Shown one piece after another: positions 1 to 5,165 of a stretch of DNA of 5,165 bases. A model generated the notes under the pieces. That model had not been told where the DNA came from, searched no databases, and worked only from the letters and a program-made list of their open reading frames with translations. The position numbers and the translations under genes are program-made. This DNA comes from Bacteroidales bacterium (lineage in GTDB: Bacteria; Bacteroidota; Bacteroidia; Bacteroidales; NBLH01). The first letter of the stretch is position 1. Every line of letters begins with the position of its first letter. Where the stretch lies: the NCBI GenBank assembly GCA_029210905.1, contig JARGGF010000431.1, positions 1 to 5,165 on the forward strand, written 5' to 3'.

Positions 1-150
1 TCCACCATTAAAGCCACGTTTAACTCCGCCGGGAAGTCAGGTAAGCAGAATAAGAGCATTACACTTATTACTAATATCCCAGGCAAGGAAAAATCTGGTC
101 TTGATAAATATAAAGTTATACTTCGTGTAAAAGGGGTTATTGCAAAATAA
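1..150 (+). CDS. C-terminal fragment of a probable DUF1573 domain protein (5' end outside window)
   Basis: An open frame runs from base 1 to a TAA at 148-150 and encodes the last 49 residues of a protein that starts upstream of the window. The fragment holds the end-of-domain pattern seen in DUF1573 proteins: a strand with a phenylalanine (ATFNSAGKSG), then a lysine-led strand ending in T-N (KSITLITN), and a last strand ending in a hydrophobic-G-V motif (VILRVKGVIAK). DUF1573 is an immunoglobulin-like beta fold, common in Bacteroidota as small secreted or envelope proteins of unknown role. The start, any signal peptide and the domain count cannot be seen. The gene is closed by a strong hairpin terminator 21 bases after the stop, so it ends its own transcription unit. 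The family call rests on a short tail and could be another Ig-like or abnormal-spindle-like (ASH) domain. Confidence 0.6.
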   Translation, partial: STIKATFNSAGKSGKQNKSITLITNIPGKEKSGLDKYKVILRVKGVIAK

Positions 151-171
151 TATTTAAAATTCTTTATTTTT

Positions 172-216
172 AAAGCTGCATTCTAATGTTAATCTATTAG
201 TATGCAGCTTTTTTTT
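172..216 (+). terminator. Rho-independent terminator after the DUF1573-like gene
   Basis: Ten bases at 172-181 (AAAGCTGCAT) pair perfectly with 202-211 (ATGCAGCTTT). After one T-T mismatch the stem continues for five more pairs (CTAAT 183-187 with ATTAG 196-200), leaving an 8-base loop. The distal arm runs into an eight-T tract (209-216). It lies 21 bases after the TAA of the upstream gene and well before the next promoter. Confidence 0.9.
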
Positions 217-257
217 AGTTTTTTCTTATGCCAGTTTGTTAAAAAATGTTTTTTTTA

Positions 258-287
258 TTGCTGGTATCAGAAAAGTGTTTATTTTTG
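258..287 (+). promoter_or_regulatory. Bacteroidota-type promoter for the thioredoxin-like gene
   Basis: TTG at 258-260 is followed after exactly 19 bases by TATTTTTG at 280-287. This matches the known Bacteroidota primary sigma-factor consensus (TTG, about 19 bases, TAnnTTTG). Transcription should begin around 292-296, giving an untranslated leader of about 35 bases before the ATG at 330. It lies just downstream of the preceding gene's terminator, as expected for a new transcription unit. T-rich DNA raises the chance of accidental matches, but both boxes, spacing and location agree. Confidence 0.6.
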
Positions 288-329
288 TATGTAGATATCT
301 AGATAAGTAAATATAAAATTATTATAATT

Positions 330-677
330 ATGACACTTAATACAGATTTAAAACATTTGGCTTCTGAAGCCGATTTTAAAGAAGTTATCGATAATAACGA
401 GAATGTTATGGTATGCTGTGGTCGCATGGGACCAATGTGTTTGCCGGTATATGGTGTAATGGAAGAAATTCGCGATGAATATAAGCACATTGAATTCAGG
501 GACATGTTGTTTGACAATCCCCAATCGCATGTAATTAGGAACTTACCTGAATGTAACGGGTTTATGGGCTTGCCGTTTACTGTGTATTTTAAAAATGGCA
601 AAGTGGTAAAAGCTACTTCCAGCATACAGTCAAAAGAACAAATTACTCAAATCCTTGATTCCGAGTTTTCTAATTAA
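330..677 (+). CDS. Thioredoxin-like protein with a non-canonical cysteine motif
   Basis: This 115-residue protein has the length and layout of a single-domain cytoplasmic thioredoxin, with no signal peptide. The central strand ENVMVCC (24-30) leads into the active-site region and a helix ending VMEEI (43-47). GLPFTVYFKNGKVV (80-93) matches the thioredoxin cis-proline loop (Pro82) and the following strand pair. The active site is odd: instead of WCGPCK there is CCGRMGPMC, with cysteines at 29, 30 and 37. Cys37 aligns with the second cysteine of CGPC, seven residues before the EE; the first has no counterpart at the usual place, and the tryptophan is absent. A fourth cysteine is at 75. The protein may use Cys29 or Cys30 with Cys37 as a wider-spaced redox pair, or act through Cys37 alone. 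An in-frame TAG lies at 300-302 and ATG 330 is the first ATG after it. Its neighbour is a thioredoxin reductase remnant, suggesting an old redox pair. The fold is a confident call; the partner and redox activity are unknown. Confidence 0.85.
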   Translation: MTLNTDLKHLASEADFKEVIDNNENVMVCCGRMGPMCLPVYGVMEEIRDEYKHIEFRDMLFDNPQSHVIRNLPECNGFMGLPFTVYFKNGKVVKATSSIQSKEQITQILDSEFSN

Positions 678-699
678 TTGATTTTCAACAGTGATTGCT

Positions 700-731
700 A
701 TGTCGCTCTTCTTTTGGAGGGCGACATTTTT
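700..731 (+). terminator. Strong hairpin with T-tract between the thioredoxin-like gene and the trxB remnant
   Basis: Bases 700-711 pair with 716-727 in a 12-bp stem that includes two G-T wobbles (TGTCGCTCTTC against GGAGGGCGACA), closed by a TTTT loop. A T-tract at 727-731 follows the stem. It starts 22 bases after the thioredoxin-like stop and ends 13 bases before the trxB remnant ATG. It should end, or partly attenuate, transcription from the upstream gene. There is no room for a promoter between it and 745, so the remnant would depend on read-through. Confidence 0.8.
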
Positions 732-744
732 ATCCTAATAGATC

Positions 745-957
745 ATGGAAAAAACAAATTATGATTTAATAATCATTGTAAATAATGACTATCGAACAAA
801 TATCAAAGGCGTTTTTGCCGCCGGGGATTCAATTGAAAAAAAATATCGGCAGATAACCACGGCAACTGCTGATGGAACTATTTCAGCACTGAATGCAATT
901 GATTATATTAATAAAATAAAAGCTCCAAACTACACAGAAGAAGCAATAGCAGGATAA
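745..957 (+). pseudogene. trxB: Internally deleted thioredoxin reductase (N-terminal tip fused in frame to C-terminal tail)
   Basis: The 70-codon ORF joins two recognisable ends of a thioredoxin reductase. Residues 1-11 (MEKTNYDLIII) match the usual N-terminal strand that leads into the FAD-binding GGGPAG motif. Residue 12 onward is instead the C-terminal part: NNDYRTNIKGVFAAGD (13-28) contains the second FAD-contact motif, then YRQ (34-36), ATADG (40-44) and an ALNAIDYI helix (48-55). Full-length enzymes are roughly 300-320 residues, so about 240 codons are missing. These include the FAD dinucleotide motif, the whole NADPH domain and the redox-active CxxC. The join falls at codons 9-12 (about 769-780) and keeps the frame. 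The remaining codons show no stops or frameshifts, so the loss is either recent or an assembly error. It cannot work as a reductase by itself. An in-frame TAG at 739-741 makes ATG 745 the only sensible start. A hairpin terminator lies just upstream and another follows. Confidence 0.85.
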
Positions 958-1055
958 CATGCTTATATTGATGTAATTGGGGTCTCTAAAAATTTGAATT
1001 TTAAAAACATATTTTGATTATTCCTAAAATTAGTTAGTTATATTATTTTTTTTAC

Positions 1056-1082
1056 GCGCCGGCACTACTGTCGGCGCTTTTT
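1056..1082 (+). terminator. Rho-independent terminator after the trxB remnant
   Basis: GCGCCGGCA (1056-1064) pairs with TGTCGGCGC (1069-1077) in a 9-bp stem with one G-T wobble and a CTAC loop, followed by five T (1078-1082). It is the most GC-rich stretch in an otherwise AT-rich 228-base gap and lies about 100 bases after the remnant's stop. It separates the redox unit from meaB. Confidence 0.88.
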
Positions 1083-1110
1083 ATATTGGGTCATTAATTT
1101 TATTCATTTT

Positions 1111-1167
1111 TTTGGCTTAAAATGTATGACATTAGTCCTGAAATATTATTTTTTCATAGTATTTTCG
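1111..1167 (+). promoter_or_regulatory. Possible promoter region for meaB
   Basis: meaB needs its own promoter because a strong terminator lies between it and the upstream unit. Two imperfect candidates are present. TTTG at 1111-1114 is followed after 18 bases by TAGTCCTG (1133-1140), which has two mismatches in the TAnnTTTG box. TATTTTCG (1160-1167) has one mismatch in that box but only CTG (1138-1140) at the -33 position. Neither is compelling and I cannot choose between them. Confidence 0.3.
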
Positions 1168-1185
1168 CAGTGAAAACGCAGATGA

Positions 1186-2277
1186 ATGAAAAAGAAGGAT
1201 AATAAGGAAAAAAGTGCATTGAATGTAATGAAAGGAATTGATGCGCCTACTTCAATTGACGAAAACGCTGCTCTAAGATTTTTAAAAAAAAAGAAGAGGG
1301 AAATTAATGTAAATCAGTTGGTTGATGAAATTTTAGGTGGAAATAAAACCTCGCTGAGTAGTGCAATTACATTAATTGAAAGTGTACATCCAAAACATAG
1401 AGAACCTGCGGAAGAGATCATTGAAAAATGTCTTCCTAATTCAGGGAAATCTATAAGGGTTGGAATTACCGGTGTTCCTGGTGTTGGGAAAAGTACATTT
1501 ATAGAGACTATGGGCATTTATCTGACCAAATTGGGGCATCAGTTAGCTGTTTTAGCAATAGATCCAAGCAGCCAGCAATCGGGTGGGAGTATCCTGGGTG
1601 ATAAAACGCGCATGGAGCTGCTAAGTGCTAATCCACAGGCATTTATCAGACCTTCACCTTCGGGTACAACCTTAGGTGGAGTGGCCAGAAAAACCAGGGA
1701 AACTGTAATACTTTGCGAAGCCGCAGGATTTGATATTATCTTTATTGAAACAGTAGGAGTTGGCCAATCAGAAACTACAGTGCATTCAATGGTTGATTTT
1801 TTCTTGCTGCTTATGCTTTCGGGGGCCGGAGACGAACTGCAGGGAATAAAACGGGGAATTATGGAGATGGCAGATACCATTATCATCAACAAAGCAGATG
1901 GCGATAATATTAAAAAAGCGGAATTGGCCAGAAGAGAATATAAAAATGCCTTGCATCTGTTTCCACCAACAGAATCTGAATGGTATCCTAAAGTATTATT
2001 GACTTCAGCTGTCAAAAATACCGGCATTGATGAAGTCTGGGAAACCATAAATGAATATATTGAGCATACAAAAGCAAACAATTATTGGGATTTAAACCGA
2101 AACAGGCAAGCTAAATATCGTATGCATGAAACTATTCTGGATAGCTTGAAGAGTGGGTTTTATCAAAATGAAAAATTAAAAGATCAAATAAAAATGTATG
2201 AAAAAATTGTTCAGGAAGGTAAAATGAGCCCATTTTTAGCTGCAAAACAATTATTAAGTAATTACTATGATAGCTAG
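1186..2277 (+). CDS. meaB: Methylmalonyl-CoA mutase-associated GTPase MeaB (ArgK/LAO family)
   Basis: MeaB is a cytoplasmic G3E-type GTPase that binds methylmalonyl-CoA mutase, gates adenosylcobalamin loading and protects the mutase from inactivation during propionate/succinate interconversion. The 363 residues fit the family's usual 320-360 plus a short lysine-rich N-terminal extension. The P-loop is GVPGVGKS (96-103). IDPSSQQSGGSILGDKTRM (125-143) is the family signature with the base-2/switch region, followed by RPSPSGTTLGG (155-165). The G3 region is ETVGVGQSE (188-196), the guanine-specificity motif is NKAD (235-238) and G5 is TSA (273-275). A helical N-terminal segment (about 40-85) and a C-terminal helical dimerisation arm (about 300-360) complete the fold. 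An in-frame TGA directly before ATG 1186 rules out a longer start. No key residue is missing. The mutase subunits are not adjacent, so they must lie elsewhere. The family was once misnamed ArgK, a transport kinase; the motifs here fit the GTPase. Confidence 0.95.
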   Translation: MKKKDNKEKSALNVMKGIDAPTSIDENAALRFLKKKKREINVNQLVDEILGGNKTSLSSAITLIESVHPKHREPAEEIIEKCLPNSGKSIRVGITGVPGVGKSTFIETMGIYLTKLGHQLAVLAIDPSSQQSGGSILGDKTRMELLSANPQAFIRPSPSGTTLGGVARKTRETVILCEAAGFDIIFIETVGVGQSETTVHSMVDFFLLLMLSGAGDELQGIKRGIMEMADTIIINKADGDNIKKAELARREYKNALHLFPPTESEWYPKVLLTSAVKNTGIDEVWETINEYIEHTKANNYWDLNRNRQAKYRMHETILDSLKSGFYQNEKLKDQIKMYEKIVQEGKMSPFLAAKQLLSNYYDS

Positions 2278-2372
2278 AACCTCAAAATTAACTATTATCT
2301 AACTTTTGTCCGATATTTGTATTGGTGCTTCGTATATATTATTTTAAACTAGATAAATTGAAGAGACATTAT

Positions 2373-2380
2373 AAAGGAAA
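2373..2380 (+). promoter_or_regulatory. Shine-Dalgarno-like site that fixes the capA-family start
   Basis: AAAGGAAA ends four bases before ATG 2385, which is a plausible ribosome-binding spacing. It supports starting at 2385 rather than at the in-frame TTG at 2322, which would put 21 charged and aromatic residues in front of an otherwise clean lipoprotein signal. Confidence 0.5.
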
Positions 2381-2384
2381 ATAT

Positions 2385-3611
2385 ATGAAAATTTACATAA
2401 TTAGTTTTTTGTTTTTTTTTCAGGCTTTATTGGCTTGCGGTCAATCACAAAATGCAAATAATAATAAGGAAGTTTCTGATCTAGACCAGACAGAGAAAAA
2501 TGAGCTCGATACCACAGCTATAATATCAGAAGATGAACTTAACTTTTTATTCCTGGGAGATATCATGTCTCATGATTTGCAGATAGAATCAGCTTATAAT
2601 CCAAAGACAGGAAAATATGATTTTTCAACTGAGTTTGAAAAAATAGAACCAATTATTAAAGATGTTGATGTAACAGTTGGAAACCTTGAAGTTACATTAG
2701 GCGGCCCTCCTTACAAAGGTTATCCGCAATTTAGCAGCCCTGATCAATTGGCAATTGACATTAAAAATGCCGGAATTGATTACCTGGTAACCTCTAATAA
2801 CCACATTAACGACAGAGGAATCAAAGGTTTTGACAGAACACTTCATGTTTTGGACAGTATTGGGTTTAAACATACCGGCACTTTTCGCAATATTGAAGAG
2901 AAAGTTAAAAGGCATCCAATGGTAATTGAAAAGAAAGGCTGGCGGATTGCGCTTTTTAATTATACTTATGGGATTAATGGAGGCAGTTACAACCCCAAAA
3001 TGCTTATTAATGAAATAGATACTGCACTTATTAGAAAGGACATTATGGCTGCTAAAAAGCAAAATTTTGATGCCATAATTATTTTTTTCCATTGGGGAAT
3101 TGAGTACAAACGAAATTCAAATGCCGAACAACAGGAAATAGCAAAAATGTGTTTTGAAAATGGCGCTAATGTTGTGATTGGTGCGCATCCACATGTTGTT
3201 CAGGAGATGGCAAAATACCGCTTTAAAAGTAAAGGCGGGGCTGAAAAAGATGTTTTTGTAGCTTATTCGCTTGGGAATTACGTTGCCAATTATGGTTCGT
3301 GGCGTTATAGCAACGGTGGGGCACTTGCCAGGTTTACCCTTAAAAAAGCGGCAGATGGCGAAATAAAAATTGAAAATCAGGGTTATTATTTGGTTTGGGT
3401 ATATAGAAAAGCAAAAACTGCCAAACTAAAAACCTATTATGTGCTTCCAGTAGATATTTATGAAAATGATCAGACACTGGGTGCGGAGCATACCAAATTG
3501 CTGCGGACTTTTATTAACGATTCCCGGACACATCTGAAAAAATACAATACCAATGTGAATGAATACCTGTTTAATAAAAAAACAAATCGTTGGGAAGTTG
3601 AATCGAACTAA
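2385..3611 (+). CDS. CapA-family lipoprotein (PgsA-like metallophosphatase fold)
   Basis: From ATG 2385 the protein has 408 residues. It begins with a lipoprotein signal: KIYIISFLFFFQ, then LLAC with the lipidated cysteine at 18. A polar linker (19-50) precedes the CapA domain. Metallophosphatase-type motifs appear in order: GDIMSHD (58-64), GNLE (99-102), SNNH (137-140), FFHWGIEY (234-241), GAHPHVVQ (266-273) and SLGNYVANYG (295-304). The Asp, Asn and His residues expected to bind metal are all present. CapA/PgsA proteins take part in poly-gamma-glutamate capsule synthesis in Bacillus, but many Bacteroidota CapA-family proteins have no pgsB/pgsC neighbours, and none are seen here, so the substrate is unknown. 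No acidic patch follows Cys18, so surface export is not indicated and a periplasm-facing lipoprotein is more likely. An in-frame TTG at 2322 would extend it by 21 residues but spoils the signal peptide. The DUF4421-like gene starts 26 bases later and is probably co-transcribed. No clear terminator separates it from meaB. Confidence 0.88.
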   Translation: MKIYIISFLFFFQALLACGQSQNANNNKEVSDLDQTEKNELDTTAIISEDELNFLFLGDIMSHDLQIESAYNPKTGKYDFSTEFEKIEPIIKDVDVTVGNLEVTLGGPPYKGYPQFSSPDQLAIDIKNAGIDYLVTSNNHINDRGIKGFDRTLHVLDSIGFKHTGTFRNIEEKVKRHPMVIEKKGWRIALFNYTYGINGGSYNPKMLINEIDTALIRKDIMAAKKQNFDAIIIFFHWGIEYKRNSNAEQQEIAKMCFENGANVVIGAHPHVVQEMAKYRFKSKGGAEKDVFVAYSLGNYVANYGSWRYSNGGALARFTLKKAADGEIKIENQGYYLVWVYRKAKTAKLKTYYVLPVDIYENDQTLGAEHTKLLRTFINDSRTHLKKYNTNVNEYLFNKKTNRWEVESN

Positions 3612-3637
3612 GTAATTTTTAAGTTATTTCTCGACCT

Positions 3638-4678
3638 ATGCGAAAAGTAATATTGTTTTTTTGCTTATTGTCAGGCAGTTATTTTATTGTTGCTCAGTCA
3701 AATGATGATTTTTTGAGCAATGAAAAGTCTTTGGATTATGATACAAGTAAAATTCAGATCCATTCTGACAAATTAGGCATTTATGCTTATTCTATCAGAA
3801 AATTTCGCACTTATGAATTTAAAAATAAAGAAGTAGATAAAAGACTCAAATTTGAACCGAATGGACAAACCAATCTGGGCCTGGGTTTTAACTACAAATG
3901 GATGGGACTGGGCATTGCCGTGGGTCTTCCTTTTATGAACAAGGACAATGATATTTATGGCGAGACCAGCAGGTTTGATTTGCAACTTAACCTTTTTTCC
4001 AGATTTTTTGGAGTAAGTGCTTATTATCAAAATTATCAGGGTTTTTATCTGTCAAATCCAGATGATTTTTATACCTGGGACAACAAAAGCCCTTATCCGC
4101 TTTTGAGCGATTTGCAATCTGCCTCAATTGGAGCCTCGGCATTCTATTTTTTTAACAACAAAAAATTCTCCTACAAGGCTGCTTTTGTCAGGAATGAGGT
4201 GCAAAGAAGAAGTGCCGGAGGATTTGTTTTAGGTGGGTATTTCGACCTGGATGTAGTGACCACTCGTTCTGGCTTTATTCCAGAAGAATTGCCAGACAGC
4301 CTGGAAAATATTTTTGATTTTAATGGTTATTCTACTTATATAGCTGGTGTTTCCTTTGGTTATGCTTATACGCTTGTTTTTTTGAAACGAACTTTTATTA
4401 ACTTGTCTTTAGTCCCGGGTATTGGTTACCGGAATTTATCTATTTGGTACATAACCAGTATTACAGAAACTAAACCTAGTTTTTCAGGCAGTATAAACAG
4501 CAGGGTTTCTATTGGTTATGAGGGAAAAAGGTTGTATTTGGGCTTGTTGGGTATCGTCAATGCTGAATCATTTAAATATGAATCGGTTGATATTTCGTCA
4601 AATACAGGACAGATCCGATTTTACATAGGAAAAAGGTTTAATGTGGGAAAGAAAAATAGGCCCATTACTTTGGATTGA
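3638..4678 (+). CDS. DUF4421-like outer-membrane beta-barrel protein
   Basis: This 346-residue protein has a Sec signal peptide (MRKVILFFCLL then IVAQ, likely cut after Ala19). The rest is rich in alternating aromatic and glycine residues typical of outer-membrane beta strands: NLGLGFNYKWMGLGIAVGLPF, FDLQLNLFSRFFGVSAYYQNY, the strand around SIGASAFYFFNN, AGVSFGYAYTLVF, FINLSLVPGIGYR, RVSIGYEGKRLYLGLLG and a last strand ending FYIGKRF. A short charged tail follows. This strand pattern and the early G-x-x-Y-K-W segment fit DUF4421, a Bacteroidota family of unknown function. It lies 26 bases after the CapA-family lipoprotein on the same strand, so the two likely form an operon and may work together at the outer membrane. 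Its TGA falls 4 bp from the stop of the converging hydrolase gene. The barrel prediction is firm; the exact family is recognised by eye only. Confidence 0.75.
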   Translation: MRKVILFFCLLSGSYFIVAQSNDDFLSNEKSLDYDTSKIQIHSDKLGIYAYSIRKFRTYEFKNKEVDKRLKFEPNGQTNLGLGFNYKWMGLGIAVGLPFMNKDNDIYGETSRFDLQLNLFSRFFGVSAYYQNYQGFYLSNPDDFYTWDNKSPYPLLSDLQSASIGASAFYFFNNKKFSYKAAFVRNEVQRRSAGGFVLGGYFDLDVVTTRSGFIPEELPDSLENIFDFNGYSTYIAGVSFGYAYTLVFLKRTFINLSLVPGIGYRNLSIWYITSITETKPSFSGSINSRVSIGYEGKRLYLGLLGIVNAESFKYESVDISSNTGQIRFYIGKRFNVGKKNRPITLD

Positions 4679-4682
4679 ATGT

Positions 4683-5165
4683 TTAATCGAGAATTTCCAT
4701 GGCAGCTTCAAGATACAAATAAATGTCGTCGGGCATTTCAGTATTTATGCTGCTTTTCTCATCTTCTTTTTGTCCAAGACTAACCACAACAGCATTTTTC
4801 CCCGGGATAACAAATATATACTGGCCTAATTCCCCTCTGGCAAAGATAACCTTGTACGCCTGGTATTTGGTAAGCCAAAACTGATATCCATAAAAATCAA
4901 CGGATTGTCCCTGGTTGTCAGTTAAATAACTTGCTGGAGTTGTTGCTGAATCCAGATAGTTTTTTGAAACTACCTGAATGTCATCGTACATCCCGGAATT
5001 TAAAATTAATTGACCAATTCTGGCAAAATCCCTTGCATTTGAGTTAAAACAACAAAAAGCCTTCTCAATTCCCGCCTCATTGTCCAGGCTCCAAAGTGCA
5101 GGATGTTCTGCCCCGATAGGTTTCCATAGCGTTAAAGATGCATATTCAGAAACAGTCATTCCGCT
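4683..5165 (-). CDS. C-terminal part of a beta-lactamase-fold serine hydrolase (class C / 6-aminohexanoate hydrolase type), 5' end outside window
   Basis: The minus-strand frame is open to the window edge. The codons before the internal ATG at 5159-5157 read Ser-Gly, giving SGMTVSEYASLTLWKPIGAEH, which is mid-protein sequence in this family, so the true start lies beyond 5165. Recognisable blocks are LWKPIGAEHPALWSLD, then FCCFNSNARDFARIGQLIL, then YGYQFWL, and near the end RGELGQYIFVIPGKNAVVV. That last block corresponds to the third active-site motif region (KTG/HxG in class C enzymes) before the last beta strands. The catalytic SxxK and YxN motifs would be in the missing N-terminal half, so activity cannot be judged. 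Relatives include serine hydrolases, esterases and 6-aminohexanoate-dimer hydrolases, often secreted. It converges on the DUF4421-like gene with a 4-bp gap. The substrate is unknown and a true beta-lactam-resistance role is not suggested. Confidence 0.85.
   Translation of the reverse strand, partial: SGMTVSEYASLTLWKPIGAEHPALWSLDNEAGIEKAFCCFNSNARDFARIGQLILNSGMYDDIQVVSKNYLDSATTPASYLTDNQGQSVDFYGYQFWLTKYQAYKVIFARGELGQYIFVIPGKNAVVVSLGQKEDEKSSINTEMPDDIYLYLEAAMEILD

Noticed and set aside
745..957. Reading the 70-codon ORF as a complete small redox protein
   Set aside because: Both ends match TrxB termini, and no FAD-binding GxGxxG or CxxC motif is present, so an internally deleted trxB is the simpler reading.
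958..1185. A small RNA or riboswitch in the gap before meaB, for example a cobalamin riboswitch
   Set aside because: Apart from the terminator at 1056-1082 I see no conserved B12-box-like sequence or other structured element, and the space left after the terminator is only about 100 AT-rich bases.
1539..2081. 180-codon minus-strand ORF inside meaB
   Set aside because: meaB is supported by all GTPase motifs, and this frame is an antisense shadow with no recognisable domain or start signal.
2304..2346. Possible separate promoter before the CapA-family gene (TTTG 2316-2319 with a TA-rich box near 2337)
   Set aside because: The downstream box lacks the terminal TTTG and the DNA is AT-rich enough to give such matches by chance, so I cannot say whether the gene is read from its own promoter or from meaB.
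2322..2384. A longer CapA-family start at TTG 2322
   Set aside because: It adds 21 residues with several Lys/Arg and Tyr ahead of a clean lipoprotein signal (LLAC) and lacks a ribosome site, while ATG 2385 has AAAGGAAA at suitable spacing.
2697..3092. 131-codon minus-strand ORF inside the CapA-family gene
   Set aside because: It is antisense to several conserved CapA motifs and has no family resemblance.
4641..4829. 62-codon plus-strand ORF across the convergent gene ends
   Set aside because: It overlaps the end of the DUF4421-like gene and the well-supported minus-strand hydrolase, and its translation matches nothing I recognise.

Overview
The window looks like ordinary chromosome from a member of the Bacteroidota, probably an anaerobic Bacteroidales/Marinilabiliales-type organism. 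The evidence is AT-rich DNA with mostly weak Shine-Dalgarno signals, one good match to the Bacteroidota promoter (TTG-N19-TAnnTTTG), and Bacteroidota-typical families: a DUF1573-like C-terminus, a DUF4421-like outer-membrane protein and a CapA-family lipoprotein. MeaB implies a B12-dependent methylmalonyl-CoA mutase somewhere in the genome, and so propionate/succinate metabolism. The genus cannot be fixed from this sequence.

Layout. Bases 1-150 are the tail of a probable DUF1573 protein, closed by a strong intrinsic terminator (172-216). A promoter (258-287) then drives a small thioredoxin-fold protein (330-677) with an unusual cysteine motif. A long 12-bp hairpin with a T-tract (700-731) separates it from a 70-codon ORF (745-957). 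That ORF consists of the first ~11 residues of a thioredoxin reductase joined in frame to its last ~58, with the whole catalytic middle missing. A second terminator (1056-1082) closes this unit. Next comes a complete meaB (1186-2277). It is followed by a probable two-gene envelope unit: a CapA-family lipoprotein (2385-3611) and a DUF4421-like beta-barrel protein (3638-4678). A beta-lactamase-fold serine hydrolase runs in from the right on the minus strand (4683-5165, N-terminus outside the window) and ends 4 bp from the DUF4421 stop.

How the genes fit together. The thioredoxin-like gene and the reductase remnant look like a former thioredoxin/thioredoxin-reductase pair. The reductase half has lost its FAD-binding N-terminal motif, its NADPH domain and its redox CxxC. 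The thioredoxin half keeps the fold and cis-proline but not a standard CGPC. MeaB protects and reloads methylmalonyl-CoA mutase, which is not in the window. CapA and the DUF4421 protein are both predicted to be exported to the envelope and are probably co-transcribed.

I see no tRNA, rRNA, CRISPR array, insertion sequence or phage gene. No stretch longer than about 300 bases lacks a gene. The most notable items are the clean internal deletion in trxB and the odd thioredoxin motif beside it. Neither amounts to a demonstrated new system.
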